DNA of 64,000 nucleotides, taken from Limibacter armeniacum. GTDB lineage: Bacteria > Bacteroidota > Bacteroidia > Cytophagales > Flammeovirgaceae. The position numbers and the translations under genes are program-made. The stretch's first letter is position 1. Each line of letters begins with the position of its first letter. This document shows positions 17,390 to 28,200 of this stretch, one piece after another. The stretch covers positions 434,001 to 498,000 of the forward strand of contig NZ_JBAJNO010000008.1 in the NCBI RefSeq assembly GCF_036880985.1. Reading direction: 5' to 3'. Under the pieces are notes generated by a model. That model was not told the DNA's origin, did not search any database, and saw only the letters and a list, made by a program, of their open reading frames with translations.

Positions 17390-17872
17390 ATGAAACCAAG
17401 AATTGAAATGCTTTCTGAAAAGCAAATAGTTGGAAATAAGATAAGTATGTCATTTGCCGATAACAAAACCTACAAGCTTTGGAGTGGCTTTATGCCTAGG
17501 CGCAAGGAGATTACTAATTCAGTAAACGCACTTCTGTTTTCTGTAGAGGTTTATGATCCTACTTACTTCAATGAGTTTGATCCAACGAAGGAATTTGAGA
17601 AATGGGCAGCTGTGGAAGTTTCTGATACCTCTGATATTCCTGAAGGAATGGAGACGTTGACATTACCGGCGGGAAAGTATGCTGTTTTTATCCATAAGGG
17701 ACCTGCAAGTGAAGGACCTCGTACTTATCAGTATATTTTTCAAACGTGGTTACCCAATTCAGAGTACTTGCTGGATGATAGACCCCACTTTGCTTTGATG
17801 GGAGAAAAGTACAAAAACGAAGACCCTTCTTCAGAAGAGGAGATATGGGTACCGATCAGAGAAAAAGTTTAG
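17390..17872 (+). CDS. GyrI-like / AraC effector-binding-domain protein
   Basis: The ATG at 17390 (MKPRIEMLSEKQIVGNKISM) is preferred to an upstream TTG at 17363. The ~160-aa product is a stand-alone GyrI-like small-molecule-binding domain. The opening strand, the central AAVEVSDTSDIPEGMETLTL and AGKYAVFIHKGP, and the terminal EEEIWVPI (the usual Val-Pro-Ile end) match the family. Related domains bind drugs or act as effector domains of AraC/MerR regulators. No DNA-binding part is attached here. A weak hairpin lies between it and the preceding gene. Confidence 0.85.
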   Translation: MKPRIEMLSEKQIVGNKISMSFADNKTYKLWSGFMPRRKEITNSVNALLFSVEVYDPTYFNEFDPTKEFEKWAAVEVSDTSDIPEGMETLTLPAGKYAVFIHKGPASEGPRTYQYIFQTWLPNSEYLLDDRPHFALMGEKYKNEDPSSEEEIWVPIREKV

Positions 17873-18205
17873 TTGAGGAGGATTATATTCTAGTAGTTGG
17901 GTATATAATGTTGTGGGCTTGTGTATAAGGGGTGATTTTTTATTGTTCATTATTGTGATAAATGAATATTGTTAGGATAAATTTTACTATAATTGAATTA
18001 TTCAGATAAAATATTTGAAAAATTTCAAGTTTAGCTCCAACCTTTACGGTTGTATTGTGTGTCTATTATTAGATTAGCTGAGAACTTTCGTCAGATTAAT
18101 CAGGAACCCTTTTCTTTTGATGCCTAGCCTGGGCAAGAAAACTATTTATGTATGCACTTTTATGTACTTGAGACATTAAAGGGTACTACTGTTATAACTG
18201 ATGCT
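17873..18205. other. Intergenic region, nothing specific seen
   Basis: A 333-base AT-rich gap. It holds no convincing terminator, gene or repeat, and should contain the promoter of the TPR-LuxR sensor. Confidence 0.5.
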
Positions 18206-19858
18206 ATGATAAGATTTGTACTTCTACTACTATTAACGTTTTTGGCATTTAGTGTCAATGCTGCTAATGATTCTAAATTAGATAGCCTGAAAATGGAACT
18301 TACCGTAGCGACGGAGGATACCTTGAAGGCTCGAATACTCAGTGATATTGTGAGTCAGTATATGGAAAATGATACTGATTCAGCTGAGATCTATTCAGAT
18401 CAGGCTATTAAGCTGCTGGAAAGCATATCCCCCTCCATTTACTTGGCTAAAGCTTATTCTGCTCGAGGTACTTTGCTTATTCATAAAGGCTATTACTTTC
18501 AGGCAGTTGATTACCTGATGAAAAGTCTGCAACTTTTTGAAGAACTGGGGCATGACAAGTACCAGATTGCTGCAACCCGAAATAATATTGGGGTTGTTTA
18601 TGAGCGAGTAAAGGACTTCGAAAGTGCAGCTGACTACTTTTCTACAGCAGTGGAGGTAGCTGAGCAAGTAGAAGACGATAAAAGAAGGGGAGTTATACTG
18701 TGCAACTTGTACCTGAACCTTGGTTCATCGAGTGATGGGATTGGAAAAAAGGAGGATGCTTTACACTATTTCCAGAAGGCAAGGCAACTAGCCGAGAAGC
18801 ATGACCAGAAACTTGTAAAAGCCAAGGCATTAAATAATCTGGGAAACTTCTACGCCAAAGAGGGTGAAACAGAAGAAGCTTTTAAGTACCATAGTGAGGC
18901 ACTTAAGCTTAAACGGGAATTGATGGATTACTCCAGTCTTCCTTCCAGTATGTTTGCAGTTGCCAATTATCATATTGAGCATGGGGAGTTTGCTATAGCA
19001 GAAAAATATCTGGAAGAGGCGTTGGATTTTGCAACTAAGTACAACTCTGTCTATAACCTGCGTGAAGCACACCAATTTCTTTTTGAGCTTTATAACCATA
19101 TGGGTAACCTTGAAAAGGCTTTGGAACACCACATACTTTTCAAGCAGTACACGGATGAAATCAGGGGAGATGAAAACTCAAAAAAGATCAATAACCTGAT
19201 ACAGAAATACGAGTTTGAGAAATTGCAGCGCGAAGCTGAGAAAAGACAACAGGCAAAGGAGCAAAGAATCTATGCCGGAGCAGTACTGGCTGCGCTGCTG
19301 ATTCTGATCATTTATTTCCTGTATATGTTACAACGATCGAAAACAAAGGCAGCCCTTTTGGAGATGCAACGTTCTGAGCTAGAACAGGCGCAGCTACAGC
19401 TTTCCAATAATAACCTTGAACAGCAATTAAGCTTCAAGAATAAGGAGCTAACGACTAATGTGATGCACCTGCTGCAAAAGAATGAGTTGATCAACAAGGT
19501 TTCTGAAGAGCTGATGACTGCCCAGCGAAATATGAAAAGGGATAATCAGAAGTTGGTTCGTCAGGTTGTGTTTGAGTTACAATCTGCTTCCAATGAGGAA
19601 ATGTGGAAGGAGTTTGAAATGCATTTTCAACAGGTTCATAGTGGCTTTTATGAAAGCCTGAATGAAAAATACCCAGACCTTACACCCAACGAACGAAAGC
19701 TATGTGCATTTCTACGGTTAAATATGAGTACCAAGGATATTTCAGCCATTACACACCAATCTCCCAAGTCAATAGATATGGCACGTTTCCGATTAAGGAA
19801 GAAGCTTAATTTGAATGGAGCAGATCAGGATCTATATACTTTCGTGGCTACTATATAA
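18206..19858 (+). CDS. TPR sensor with membrane helix, coiled coil and C-terminal LuxR-like HTH
   Basis: The start at 18206 gives the signal sequence MIRFVLLLLLTFLAFSVNA; the upstream Met at 18152 does not. About six tetratricopeptide repeats follow (periplasmic, to residue ~335), including AYSARGTLLIHKGYYFQAVD. A membrane helix (YAGAVLAALLILIIYFLYML) and a coiled coil come next, and a C-terminal helix-turn-helix with LTPNERKLCAFLRLNMSTKD and a basic ARFRLRKKLNL recognition end. This layout is that of a one-component transmembrane regulator without kinase or receiver. The tail is related to that of the propeller sensor at 29505-32531. It lies directly upstream of the mini-gene and giant protease, so it may control them. 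Confidence 0.85.
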   Translation: MIRFVLLLLLTFLAFSVNAANDSKLDSLKMELTVATEDTLKARILSDIVSQYMENDTDSAEIYSDQAIKLLESISPSIYLAKAYSARGTLLIHKGYYFQAVDYLMKSLQLFEELGHDKYQIAATRNNIGVVYERVKDFESAADYFSTAVEVAEQVEDDKRRGVILCNLYLNLGSSSDGIGKKEDALHYFQKARQLAEKHDQKLVKAKALNNLGNFYAKEGETEEAFKYHSEALKLKRELMDYSSLPSSMFAVANYHIEHGEFAIAEKYLEEALDFATKYNSVYNLREAHQFLFELYNHMGNLEKALEHHILFKQYTDEIRGDENSKKINNLIQKYEFEKLQREAEKRQQAKEQRIYAGAVLAALLILIIYFLYMLQRSKTKAALLEMQRSELEQAQLQLSNNNLEQQLSFKNKELTTNVMHLLQKNELINKVSEELMTAQRNMKRDNQKLVRQVVFELQSASNEEMWKEFEMHFQQVHSGFYESLNEKYPDLTPNERKLCAFLRLNMSTKDISAITHQSPKSIDMARFRLRKKLNLNGADQDLYTFVATI

Positions 19859-19875
19859 GGTTAGCTACTATTTAT

Positions 19876-19915
19876 AAAAAGGCGTTGTTGCTTAAAGGCA
19901 GCAACGCCTTTTTTG
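19876..19915 (+). terminator. Terminator after the TPR sensor
   Basis: AAAAGGCGTTG followed by TGC (from 19877) pairs with GCAGCAACGCCTTTT (19898-19912), followed by T residues. Confidence 0.85.
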
Positions 19916-20351
19916 CTTTTAAGCGTCTTACCAAAAATTAACCATTCCAGAAGTAGGCATCTCTTGGTGATTCATTTGCTTGAAGTGTTTCAAGTTTATA
20001 GGAACTACTGATTTAGGTGTATAAGAAAGTGTGTTTTTTAGGTGCAAAATAAGGGTGTTTTTAATGTTGGTTTAATAATGAGTTTATGGTTGTAAGTATT
20101 TGATTTGTAGGTTTTTGATGTGTTGTGTAGGTCGATTGTAGATATGGTTTTTTCAGTTTGTAGATAATTTGTTCCGTCCAATTTTGTATTACTTATTTCA
20201 TATTCCTCTAATATGCTTGAAAATACTTAACAAAGGCTTTTTGACAGAATAAAGTTCTTGTGTGCAAAGGGTTGGTGTGTTTAAAGTTTGACAGTTGGTC
20301 TTGCTCCGGAATATAATGTGAAGGAGTAGTCCTGAAGAGGAAATGCTAATC
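19916..20351. other. Intergenic region upstream of the mini-gene and protease
   Basis: A 436-base T-rich gap after a strong terminator. No gene or repeat is seen. It presumably holds the promoter for the 41-aa gene and the protease. Confidence 0.5.
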
Positions 20352-20477
20352 ATGGAGGAGAAAAAAAGGAACAGTGAAGACAAGTCAATTGACCAGTTGA
20401 TAAAGAAAAGAGAAGCTGAAAACGCTGCACTTCAAAAGTTGCTGAAAGCTTTACGTGAAAAGCTGAAGCTGCGCTAA
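20352..20477 (+). CDS. 41-aa helical mini-protein upstream of the protease
   Basis: A short frame preceded by other A/G-rich bases starts at 20352 (alternative ATG at 20343, in frame) and ends at 20477, 38 bases before the protease start. The product is highly charged (MEEKKRNSEDKSIDQL early, then KKREAENAALQKLLKALREK) with heptad-like Leu/Ala spacing, so a single amphipathic helix or coiled coil is likely. Codon content is coding-like rather than random. It is probably co-transcribed with the protease. Role unknown. Confidence 0.55.
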   Translation: MEEKKRNSEDKSIDQLIKKREAENAALQKLLKALREKLKLR

Positions 20478-20515
20478 TTCTAATACAATTCAATTATTTA
20501 AACTTTCATTTTTTT

Positions 20516-23500
20516 ATGAAACAACTTTTATCGAGAACCTTAAGGGGCTGGCTGACCATAATAGCTTTGCTATTATCGTTAGGTGCTATTGCACAAAAGC
20601 CAGTAACTTACAGTAATGGGGTCGCCAAAGGCGTGATCCGGGTCAAGTTCAAAGAAGATCCAGGGCTTGCTGCCAAAGGCTTTAGCATTGGTGGCGCAGT
20701 ACAATTGGGAGTCACTGCCTTTGATGCAAAAGCAGCGAAGTATGAGGCCCGAAATATGAAAAGGGTATTCCCTTATGATCCGAAGACTGAAGGTAAAGCA
20801 CGTAAACATGGCTTGCACCTTTGGTATGAGATGGAGATTGATGGGTCAATCAGTGCAAAGGCATCTTCTCAAGACTTTTCAAGTCTGGCTTCTGTAGAAC
20901 GTGCTGAGCCTATCTATGAGAAAAAAATGATCGGTAATGGCACAATGCGTCCATTGACTATGGAGGAAGTTGCTGCTATGGCTGCTGAAGAGGAACTGCC
21001 AACAGATGACCCTTATCTGGAGAAACAGTGGCACTACCATAATAGTGCTCAGGCTTCAGGATGGGTAGAAGGTGCAGATATCAACCTTTTCGAAGCTTGG
21101 AAGAAAACAGCAGGTGCTTCTAACATTATAGTTTCGATTCACGACGAAGGTGTTGATGTTAACCATGAGGACTTGGCTGCCAACATGTGGGTGAACGAGG
21201 GTGAGATCGCTGGTAACGGCATTGATGATGACGGAAACGGTTACATCGATGATGCTCACGGTTATAGCTTCTCTTATGACCAAGGTGAGATCGTGGCACA
21301 GGATCACGGTACACACGTAGCGGGTACTGTAGCGGCCGTTAATAACAACGGTATTGGTGTTGCAGGTGTAGCTGGTGGTACAGGTAACAATGATGGTGTA
21401 AGACTGATGTCTTGCCAGATCCTGAGTGGTACTGTAAATAATGTGGCTGCTTCTTACAAGTATGCAGCTGATAATGGCGCTGTTATCTCTCAAAACAGCT
21501 GGGGTTATACCAACCCTGATGTTTATGAGCAGTCTGTATTGGATGCAATCGACTATTTCATTGATGAGGCAGGTGACTATGAGGGAAGCCCAATGAAAGG
21601 CGGTATCGTGATCTTTGCTGCAGGTAACAGCAATGATAGTGGTGCTTGGTACCCAGGTTACTATGATAGAATTCTTACTGTAGCATCAACTGGTCCAAGT
21701 AACCAGAAAGCTTACTATTCAAACTATGGTAGCTGGGTAGATATCACAGCGCCAGGTGGTGATACTAGCCTGAAGACGGAGGATGGTGTTTTGAGTACTA
21801 CTCCAAACAACACTTATGCTTATATGCAAGGTACATCAATGGCATGTCCTCACGTATCAGGTATTGCAGCATTGGTAGTTGCACAGCTTGGAGGCCCTGA
21901 TTTTACAGCGGAGCAGCTGTGGAACCAGCTGGTAGTTTCTACGCACTCATTGGATGACTACAACCCTTCTTATGTTGGTAAACTAGGGGCAGGTCTGGTA
22001 GATGCAGCAATGGCTATTGAGGCGAATGAGGGTATTGCACCAGATGCAGTAGCTGATTTGGCAGTATCAAGCATTGCACATGACTTTGCTATCTTGAATT
22101 GGACAACCCCTGCTGATGAAGATGATGAGCAGGCTACTTCATTCCAGATACTTTATTCAACTTCTCCAATTACAGCTGAAAATGCTGCTGCTGCTCAAAA
22201 GGTGTTGATGACAGATGTGTCGGCACTTGGTGAGTTGAATACATTTGAAGTAACAGGACTGAATCCTGAAACAACTTACTACTTTGCTGTAAGAGGTCAG
22301 GACCGTTGGGGTAATGTGGCAGCACTGTCAAATGTGTTGGAAGCAAGTACCAATAAAGGTCCTTTGTTTGTAGCTGACAAGACGGATTTTACTGCTGTAA
22401 TTGACGCTTCGGTTTCAACAGAAGCTTCAGATATGGTGACTATCTCAAATGAAGGTGAAGGTCTTTTGAGATGGAGTTATGAAAACAAGCAGGTCGATTT
22501 CAACTTTAGCACTTCAAGTGTAAAAAGGGCAGATTTCCCTCAAGTTGCAACACGTTCACTGGAGGCGTCAAATATTGGTAGAACACCTACTAATAGAGTC
22601 CCATTGGCTACACTTTCAGAGGAAGAACTGAATGAGTTTACCAGCAGTGAGAAATACTACGCTTCTCTGTATGCTTGGTACAATATCGGTGATGAGGATA
22701 CATCATTGCCAAACTCTTCTGCAACCTTGTATGAGGTTAATGAGGAAGAGGGCTTCAACCTGACAGATATCAGGGTTTGGTTAGCGAATGATGACAGCAA
22801 CGGTGCCGTGGTGGTGGAAATCTACAAAGGCGCTGTAAAGCCTGAAAACCTGGTACACACGCAGGAGCACCATACACCATCTGAAGGAGTGCAGTATATC
22901 ACATTGGATGAGCATATCTACTTCCCTCAAGGAAGCTCTTTCTATGTTATTATCCATGCGCCTGTTGGTAACAAGTATCCATTGGGTATGAGCCCTGTCG
23001 ATGACTGGGAAGTGGCATACAATAAAATGTATATGAGCTTTGACTTCGGTCAGTCATGGTACCGCATGCAGGATGCAGTAGGTGAAGAAGGTTGGGGATG
23101 GAGTATGAGTGTAGCGAGTTATAAGCCATACTTGGGTACTTACGTAACCTTGGATCCAGCTACAGGCGAAGTGAATGAAATGGAGTCTCAGGAAGTAGCG
23201 GTGAATGTAGATGCAAGCAAGCTGATCAATGGTGATTATACATCTAACGTCCTATTCAAGACAAATGACTTGGAGAATGGAAATGTAAGGTTACCGTTAA
23301 GCTTGACAGTGTCAGGACATCAGCCGGAACTACGTTCTCAGAGCGTCGTTGATTTCGGTAGTGTGTTTGTTGGAGCTGAAAAGGAGATGGAAATTGAAAT
23401 CCTGAACTTTGGTTACGGTAACTTCAATGTAGAGAGTGTAGAAGTGTCAGGAGACCAGTTCGAATGGACACAAGAAACATGGGATTTCACTCAGGTAGCA

Positions 23501-26500
23501 GCAAGAGCAAGGAAGAGTCTGAAAATTGCTTACAAGCCAACAGTAGCAGGTAATGCCAACTCAGTAGTGACATTGACTGATGCAAATGGAAATGTATACA
23601 ATTTCAACCTATTTGGAGTAGCTGCTGTACCATCAGAAATTACATTATCTCCGGCTACACAATCATTTGACTTGGCAGCAGGTGAAACAACGACAGGTAC
23701 AGTAACGGTTGAGAACACTGGGGCTTACCCACTGTCTTTCACATTGCCTAAGTTTGCAGAAACAGAAGAGGGTGTACACAAACACGGTTACTCATGGTCT
23801 ACCAATATGCATGACGCATCTATAGAGTGGAACTGGACAGAGCTGGATGGCGATGCTGATGCAATTGATATCTCAGCTTACTTTGAGGATGCTGATTCTG
23901 AGTATCACCTGATTGATTTGGGCTTTGAGTTCCCATTCTATAACCAGCGTATCAACCAGATTTATGTGAGTAAGCATGGCGCATTGACATTGGATACGCA
24001 CAGTACTTTCAATATCTCGCCACCGCCATTGGGACGTGATGACATGCCTTATGGCTTTATCTTCGGAACAGGTTATAGGATTGACCTGAGCCAAGGAGGT
24101 AAAGTATTGTACAAGCAACTTGGAGACAGTACAATTATAGAGTTTAAGGATGTGGTGAGCTTTAGCGAAGCGGAATCTTATCAGTTTGTATTGCATGCTA
24201 ATGGGGATTTTGATATTAAGTATGATCATCTAAGCGCCTCTGAAGCGCCATACTATACAATCAGCTTTGAAGATCCTGACAAGCTCGATGGTATAATGAT
24301 CAAGAACTCCGTTATGACTGAAGAAGCACGTAACTTCTTTACGCAAACTGATGATATCGTTGTTAGGGTTAAATCTCCAGGTGAGAACATTGTATCTGCT
24401 CCTTCGGCAACGCAAGGTGCTGTACAGCCAGGTGAGAGCATGGATATTGACTTTACAGTCAATACAGAAGATTTGCTGGAAGGTGCCAATACACAGCGTG
24501 TAACTGTATTCAGCAATGACCCTAACCAACCATATGCTTCATTTGAAGTAGTAGTAAACATGACTGGCGGCGTAGCTGATTTGCAAATCAGTGAAGATAG
24601 CCTAGGTTATGGAGAAGTGTTCCAAGGTGATGTGGACTTCAGAATCTTGGAGTTGAGAAATGCAGGCAGCAAGTCTATATCGATTACTTCTTCAGTATTT
24701 GCAAATGATTATTTCACACTGGATACCGCTACTTACGAGCTAAAACCTAGACGTTCACAGGTAGTGAAAGTAAATCTGGTAACAGATGCACAAGGTGTAT
24801 TTGAAGATGTATTGACACTGACTGACAGCGAAGGTGATACTTATGAGGTCAAATTGACTGCTGAGGTGGTAGCAGCTCCAGCAATTGCAGTTGACACAAC
24901 TCCAATTGTGGAAACGCTGAATGCAGGAGAAAAGGCGACACACACCATCACGATAGACAATACAGCAGGTGAGGCAACACTTGAAGTACTGCCAATGGGT
25001 AACAGCTGGTTGTATGCAGGTGAAGAGGCAACAACAGCAGCAGCTGGTATTCAGATCGATGAGTTCACTTATGCCATGAAGGACAACAAGGCTTTACTGG
25101 CAGGAGGCACTGCTGAAGACGCACCTGTTTACCGTTGGTATGATTTGCCAAACGATGGCGGAACGCATGTAGAGATTGGTTCTACATTCTGGGAAGAAGT
25201 AAGCATGCCATTTGCCTTTAACTTCTATGGCAAAGAGTATGACAAGCTGTATCTGACATACAACGGCTTGATCTCTTTGGAGCCACAGACATATATCTTT
25301 ATTACAGGTGGCAGAATTCCTGACGAGACTATTCCAAACAACATCATTGCGCCAATTTGGATGATGGGGGATACAGATTATTTTGACCTGGATGAAACTA
25401 AAGGTATCTGGTACAAAGAATATGACGATAAAGTGGTGATCACTTATCATCGTATGCAGCATTCTTGGGCATTCCTTGGTGGTTATGTATCTGCACAGGT
25501 AATCATCTATAACAATGGTGTAATCAAGATGCAATACAAGGCGGATGCAACTTCTGCTACATGGTCATCAAGAGCGACAGTTGGTATAGAGAACGAGGAT
25601 GGAACCAATGGTGTAGAAACCGCATTTGGCGTACCATATATCGAGGATGGGTTGGCTGTGACTTATACGCCAGCTAAGAAAATCACTGTTGCTGCTGGTG
25701 AAACTAAGGACATCACGCTGACAGTAGATGCAGCAGGTCTATTAGGAGGTAGCTATGAAGGAGGTCTGTTGTTGAAAAACAATACACCACAAAACAATGA
25801 TGTAACGATTCCTGTAAGCCTGACAGTAAATGGCACAAGTGAAGTGATTGCTTCAGAAGAGTCATTTGAGTTTGGTGAGGTGATGCAGTACACAACTACT
25901 GATGAGTGGGGTACTTCTGCTCCTGTAGCATACGAACTGCCATTCTCCCTACAGAATGATGGAACAGCACTGGCATCATTGACAGAAATGATCTTGACTA
26001 ACAGCTCAGCAGATATTGCTGTTTACCAAAAGAGCATTAACCCATTCTGGGGTAATGTTGAATGGGTAGATATCAATTGGTTAGTATGGCCAATGGAGCT
26101 GAATGCAGGAGACCGTGAAGAGTTTAAGGTAGTACTTACACCGACAGCTGCTAACGCTGCATTTGCTGATACACTGAACGTTACAACAGACGGTGGACAG
26201 TTGATTAGAATGCCTATCTCAGCTGTGATCCAGTTGCCGCCTGTATTGGCTGTGGATACTGATTCTATGTCAGTGATTGCAAATTCTGATGACCATACAG
26301 AAACACAATCATTCGTGATTGACAACACGGCTGGTGAGTCTGCACTGAAATATGAACTGCAAATTGATTACAACCGTATTCAGGATGCTAGTGTAAGTGC
26401 TTACAATCAGACATATGTTGCATCAGCTACTGCTTCATTAGGTAAAGTAGAGCTTGCATCAGTAGCAAAAGCAAGCGTACAGGCTACCAATGAGACATAC

Positions 26501-28027
26501 AACAATATCTTGGAGTATGATCAGAATGAGTCAGCTTCAAACGCCTTGGGTTATGGTGGTAACTCCTTTACTTCAGTGACAGGATTTACAGCACCTCAAG
26601 CTGGTTTTAACTTATCACATGTGAAGACTTGGTACAGAGCAGAAGGTATGGCTAATGCTCCAATCACAGTGGAGGTGAGAGCTGGTAACCTAGACCCTGA
26701 GAAAGCTGTAGTGGTAGGTGTTGAAACATTTGAAACAGAAACAGAAGGTAGTGTAGGTTCATTCTTGACTTTGGCACTTTCTGAGCCAGTTAAAATCCTG
26801 CCAGGTGAGCGTTTCTTTATCTTGCTTCACTATAGCTTGGGTGTAACATATCCGCAAGGTGTGGTAGAACTTGAAGAGAGCCTGCCAGGTACATTCTATG
26901 TTCCTTCTGAAGAAGGATGGTTTGACCTGTCAACAGATGCATCATTTGCTACAACTGCTTATGTAGTGAAAGCAATGGAGGCTACTGCTGATACATCAGA
27001 TATCTGGTTTACATTGGATGCATCAGCTGGTGAGGTTCCTGCAGGTAGCTCGGCTACAGTAACAGCTACTTTTACAGCAGCGAATGCAATTGCAGCAGAT
27101 AACATTGCTACGATTAATGTAGTGAGCAATGACCCAATGAATGAAGTAGAAGATGTGGTAGCAACAATGCGTATCAATCAGGCTCCTGTATTTACTTTGG
27201 GTGAGTTGTCAACACATAGTGTTGCAGAAATGGATACGTTAACTGTAGCGTTAACAGCAGCAGATGTTGAAGGTAATGCATTTACTTTTGCATTGGCAGA
27301 TACTAATGATCAAGTAACATTAGCTGCTGATGGAGCAACTGCAACGTTTACTTACGCACCTGATTACGAGTCAGCAGGAACACAAACGTTTGAAGTTACT
27401 GCTACGGATGAGTATGGCAAAGTAAGCATTCATACAATTGAGGTGAATGTAGCTAACGTGAACCGTGTGCCAGTAGCAACTGAAACTGCACCAATCAGCA
27501 TCGACTTTGAGTCTAAAGGTGTAAGCCTACCATTGGCTGATATCTTTGTAGATGAAGACGGTGACGAAATGACTTTCACTACTGTAATAGCAGAGAATAC
27601 AATTGCTCAAGCAGTACTGACTGGTGAAGAACTGTTTGTAGTTCCGTTCAATGTGGGTAATACATTTGTAACAGTAACAGCTACTGATTCAAATGGAGGA
27701 ACAGCAGAAGTAAACATTGAAGTTGTAGTGACTGATGTTCCACTAGGCCTTGACGATGAACTGGCTTCGACGCTTAACCTGAAAAACTTCCCTAACCCGG
27801 CAACTGCCAATACAACTATCAGCTACGAGCTGCCAGTTAATGGTCAGGTGACGGTAGAAGTGTTTGACTTCAACGGAGGTAAAATTGCGACACTTGTAAA
27901 TGCTGAACAGCAAGCAGGACAGTATGAGGTGACTTACCAAACAGCTGGTCTGCCAGCAGGCATGTACATTTATGCACTGAGCATCGATGGCGAGCGTGTT
28001 GCAACAGGCAAATTGTTGAAACAATAA
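20516..28027 (+). CDS. Giant secreted S8 (subtilisin-like) protease with T9SS sorting domain
   Basis: A 2503-aa exoenzyme. It has a signal peptide (WLTIIALLLSLGAIAQ), a propeptide-like region to ~165, and an S8 catalytic domain (~190-505) with the triad D210 (SIHDEGVDVNHED), H264 (DHGTHVAG) and S441 (GTSMACPHVSG). A fibronectin III domain follows (~515-615). Multiple ASPM/HYDIN-type and Ig-like beta domains with repeated NTAGE motifs make up most of the length. Cadherin-like repeats lie at ~2220-2400. The last ~80 residues are a type A T9SS sorting domain (FPNPATANTTISYELP, ending GKLLKQ), so the protein is exported by T9SS and then surface-bound or released. It degrades extracellular protein; the transporter downstream could import products. 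Confidence 0.95.
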   Translation: MKQLLSRTLRGWLTIIALLLSLGAIAQKPVTYSNGVAKGVIRVKFKEDPGLAAKGFSIGGAVQLGVTAFDAKAAKYEARNMKRVFPYDPKTEGKARKHGLHLWYEMEIDGSISAKASSQDFSSLASVERAEPIYEKKMIGNGTMRPLTMEEVAAMAAEEELPTDDPYLEKQWHYHNSAQASGWVEGADINLFEAWKKTAGASNIIVSIHDEGVDVNHEDLAANMWVNEGEIAGNGIDDDGNGYIDDAHGYSFSYDQGEIVAQDHGTHVAGTVAAVNNNGIGVAGVAGGTGNNDGVRLMSCQILSGTVNNVAASYKYAADNGAVISQNSWGYTNPDVYEQSVLDAIDYFIDEAGDYEGSPMKGGIVIFAAGNSNDSGAWYPGYYDRILTVASTGPSNQKAYYSNYGSWVDITAPGGDTSLKTEDGVLSTTPNNTYAYMQGTSMACPHVSGIAALVVAQLGGPDFTAEQLWNQLVVSTHSLDDYNPSYVGKLGAGLVDAAMAIEANEGIAPDAVADLAVSSIAHDFAILNWTTPADEDDEQATSFQILYSTSPITAENAAAAQKVLMTDVSALGELNTFEVTGLNPETTYYFAVRGQDRWGNVAALSNVLEASTNKGPLFVADKTDFTAVIDASVSTEASDMVTISNEGEGLLRWSYENKQVDFNFSTSSVKRADFPQVATRSLEASNIGRTPTNRVPLATLSEEELNEFTSSEKYYASLYAWYNIGDEDTSLPNSSATLYEVNEEEGFNLTDIRVWLANDDSNGAVVVEIYKGAVKPENLVHTQEHHTPSEGVQYITLDEHIYFPQGSSFYVIIHAPVGNKYPLGMSPVDDWEVAYNKMYMSFDFGQSWYRMQDAVGEEGWGWSMSVASYKPYLGTYVTLDPATGEVNEMESQEVAVNVDASKLINGDYTSNVLFKTNDLENGNVRLPLSLTVSGHQPELRSQSVVDFGSVFVGAEKEMEIEILNFGYGNFNVESVEVSGDQFEWTQETWDFTQVAARARKSLKIAYKPTVAGNANSVVTLTDANGNVYNFNLFGVAAVPSEITLSPATQSFDLAAGETTTGTVTVENTGAYPLSFTLPKFAETEEGVHKHGYSWSTNMHDASIEWNWTELDGDADAIDISAYFEDADSEYHLIDLGFEFPFYNQRINQIYVSKHGALTLDTHSTFNISPPPLGRDDMPYGFIFGTGYRIDLSQGGKVLYKQLGDSTIIEFKDVVSFSEAESYQFVLHANGDFDIKYDHLSASEAPYYTISFEDPDKLDGIMIKNSVMTEEARNFFTQTDDIVVRVKSPGENIVSAPSATQGAVQPGESMDIDFTVNTEDLLEGANTQRVTVFSNDPNQPYASFEVVVNMTGGVADLQISEDSLGYGEVFQGDVDFRILELRNAGSKSISITSSVFANDYFTLDTATYELKPRRSQVVKVNLVTDAQGVFEDVLTLTDSEGDTYEVKLTAEVVAAPAIAVDTTPIVETLNAGEKATHTITIDNTAGEATLEVLPMGNSWLYAGEEATTAAAGIQIDEFTYAMKDNKALLAGGTAEDAPVYRWYDLPNDGGTHVEIGSTFWEEVSMPFAFNFYGKEYDKLYLTYNGLISLEPQTYIFITGGRIPDETIPNNIIAPIWMMGDTDYFDLDETKGIWYKEYDDKVVITYHRMQHSWAFLGGYVSAQVIIYNNGVIKMQYKADATSATWSSRATVGIENEDGTNGVETAFGVPYIEDGLAVTYTPAKKITVAAGETKDITLTVDAAGLLGGSYEGGLLLKNNTPQNNDVTIPVSLTVNGTSEVIASEESFEFGEVMQYTTTDEWGTSAPVAYELPFSLQNDGTALASLTEMILTNSSADIAVYQKSINPFWGNVEWVDINWLVWPMELNAGDREEFKVVLTPTAANAAFADTLNVTTDGGQLIRMPISAVIQLPPVLAVDTDSMSVIANSDDHTETQSFVIDNTAGESALKYELQIDYNRIQDASVSAYNQTYVASATASLGKVELASVAKASVQATNETYNNILEYDQNESASNALGYGGNSFTSVTGFTAPQAGFNLSHVKTWYRAEGMANAPITVEVRAGNLDPEKAVVVGVETFETETEGSVGSFLTLALSEPVKILPGERFFILLHYSLGVTYPQGVVELEESLPGTFYVPSEEGWFDLSTDASFATTAYVVKAMEATADTSDIWFTLDASAGEVPAGSSATVTATFTAANAIAADNIATINVVSNDPMNEVEDVVATMRINQAPVFTLGELSTHSVAEMDTLTVALTAADVEGNAFTFALADTNDQVTLAADGATATFTYAPDYESAGTQTFEVTATDEYGKVSIHTIEVNVANVNRVPVATETAPISIDFESKGVSLPLADIFVDEDGDEMTFTTVIAENTIAQAVLTGEELFVVPFNVGNTFVTVTATDSNGGTAEVNIEVVVTDVPLGLDDELASTLNLKNFPNPATANTTISYELPVNGQVTVEVFDFNGGKIATLVNAEQQAGQYEVTYQTAGLPAGMYIYALSIDGERVATGKLLKQ

Positions 28028-28083
28028 GGAGCAGTCCTTTATACTGATAAATCCGAAAAATTCGGGAAAACCTACTTAATCAG

Positions 28084-28125
28084 AAAAACCTCCATCAGGG
28101 AAAGTCCCTGTATGGAGGTTTTTTT
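28084..28125 (+). terminator. Terminator after the protease
   Basis: AAAAACCTCCAT (28084-28095) pairs with ATGGAGGTTTTT, with a nested AGGGA/TCCCT pair and a long T run. Confidence 0.9.
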
Positions 28126-28200
28126 GTTTTAAGTGAGATCAACAAAAGGCTTATCAAACGAGTTCACTATCTTAGTGAAAATTTTTTTAACGGATACAGC

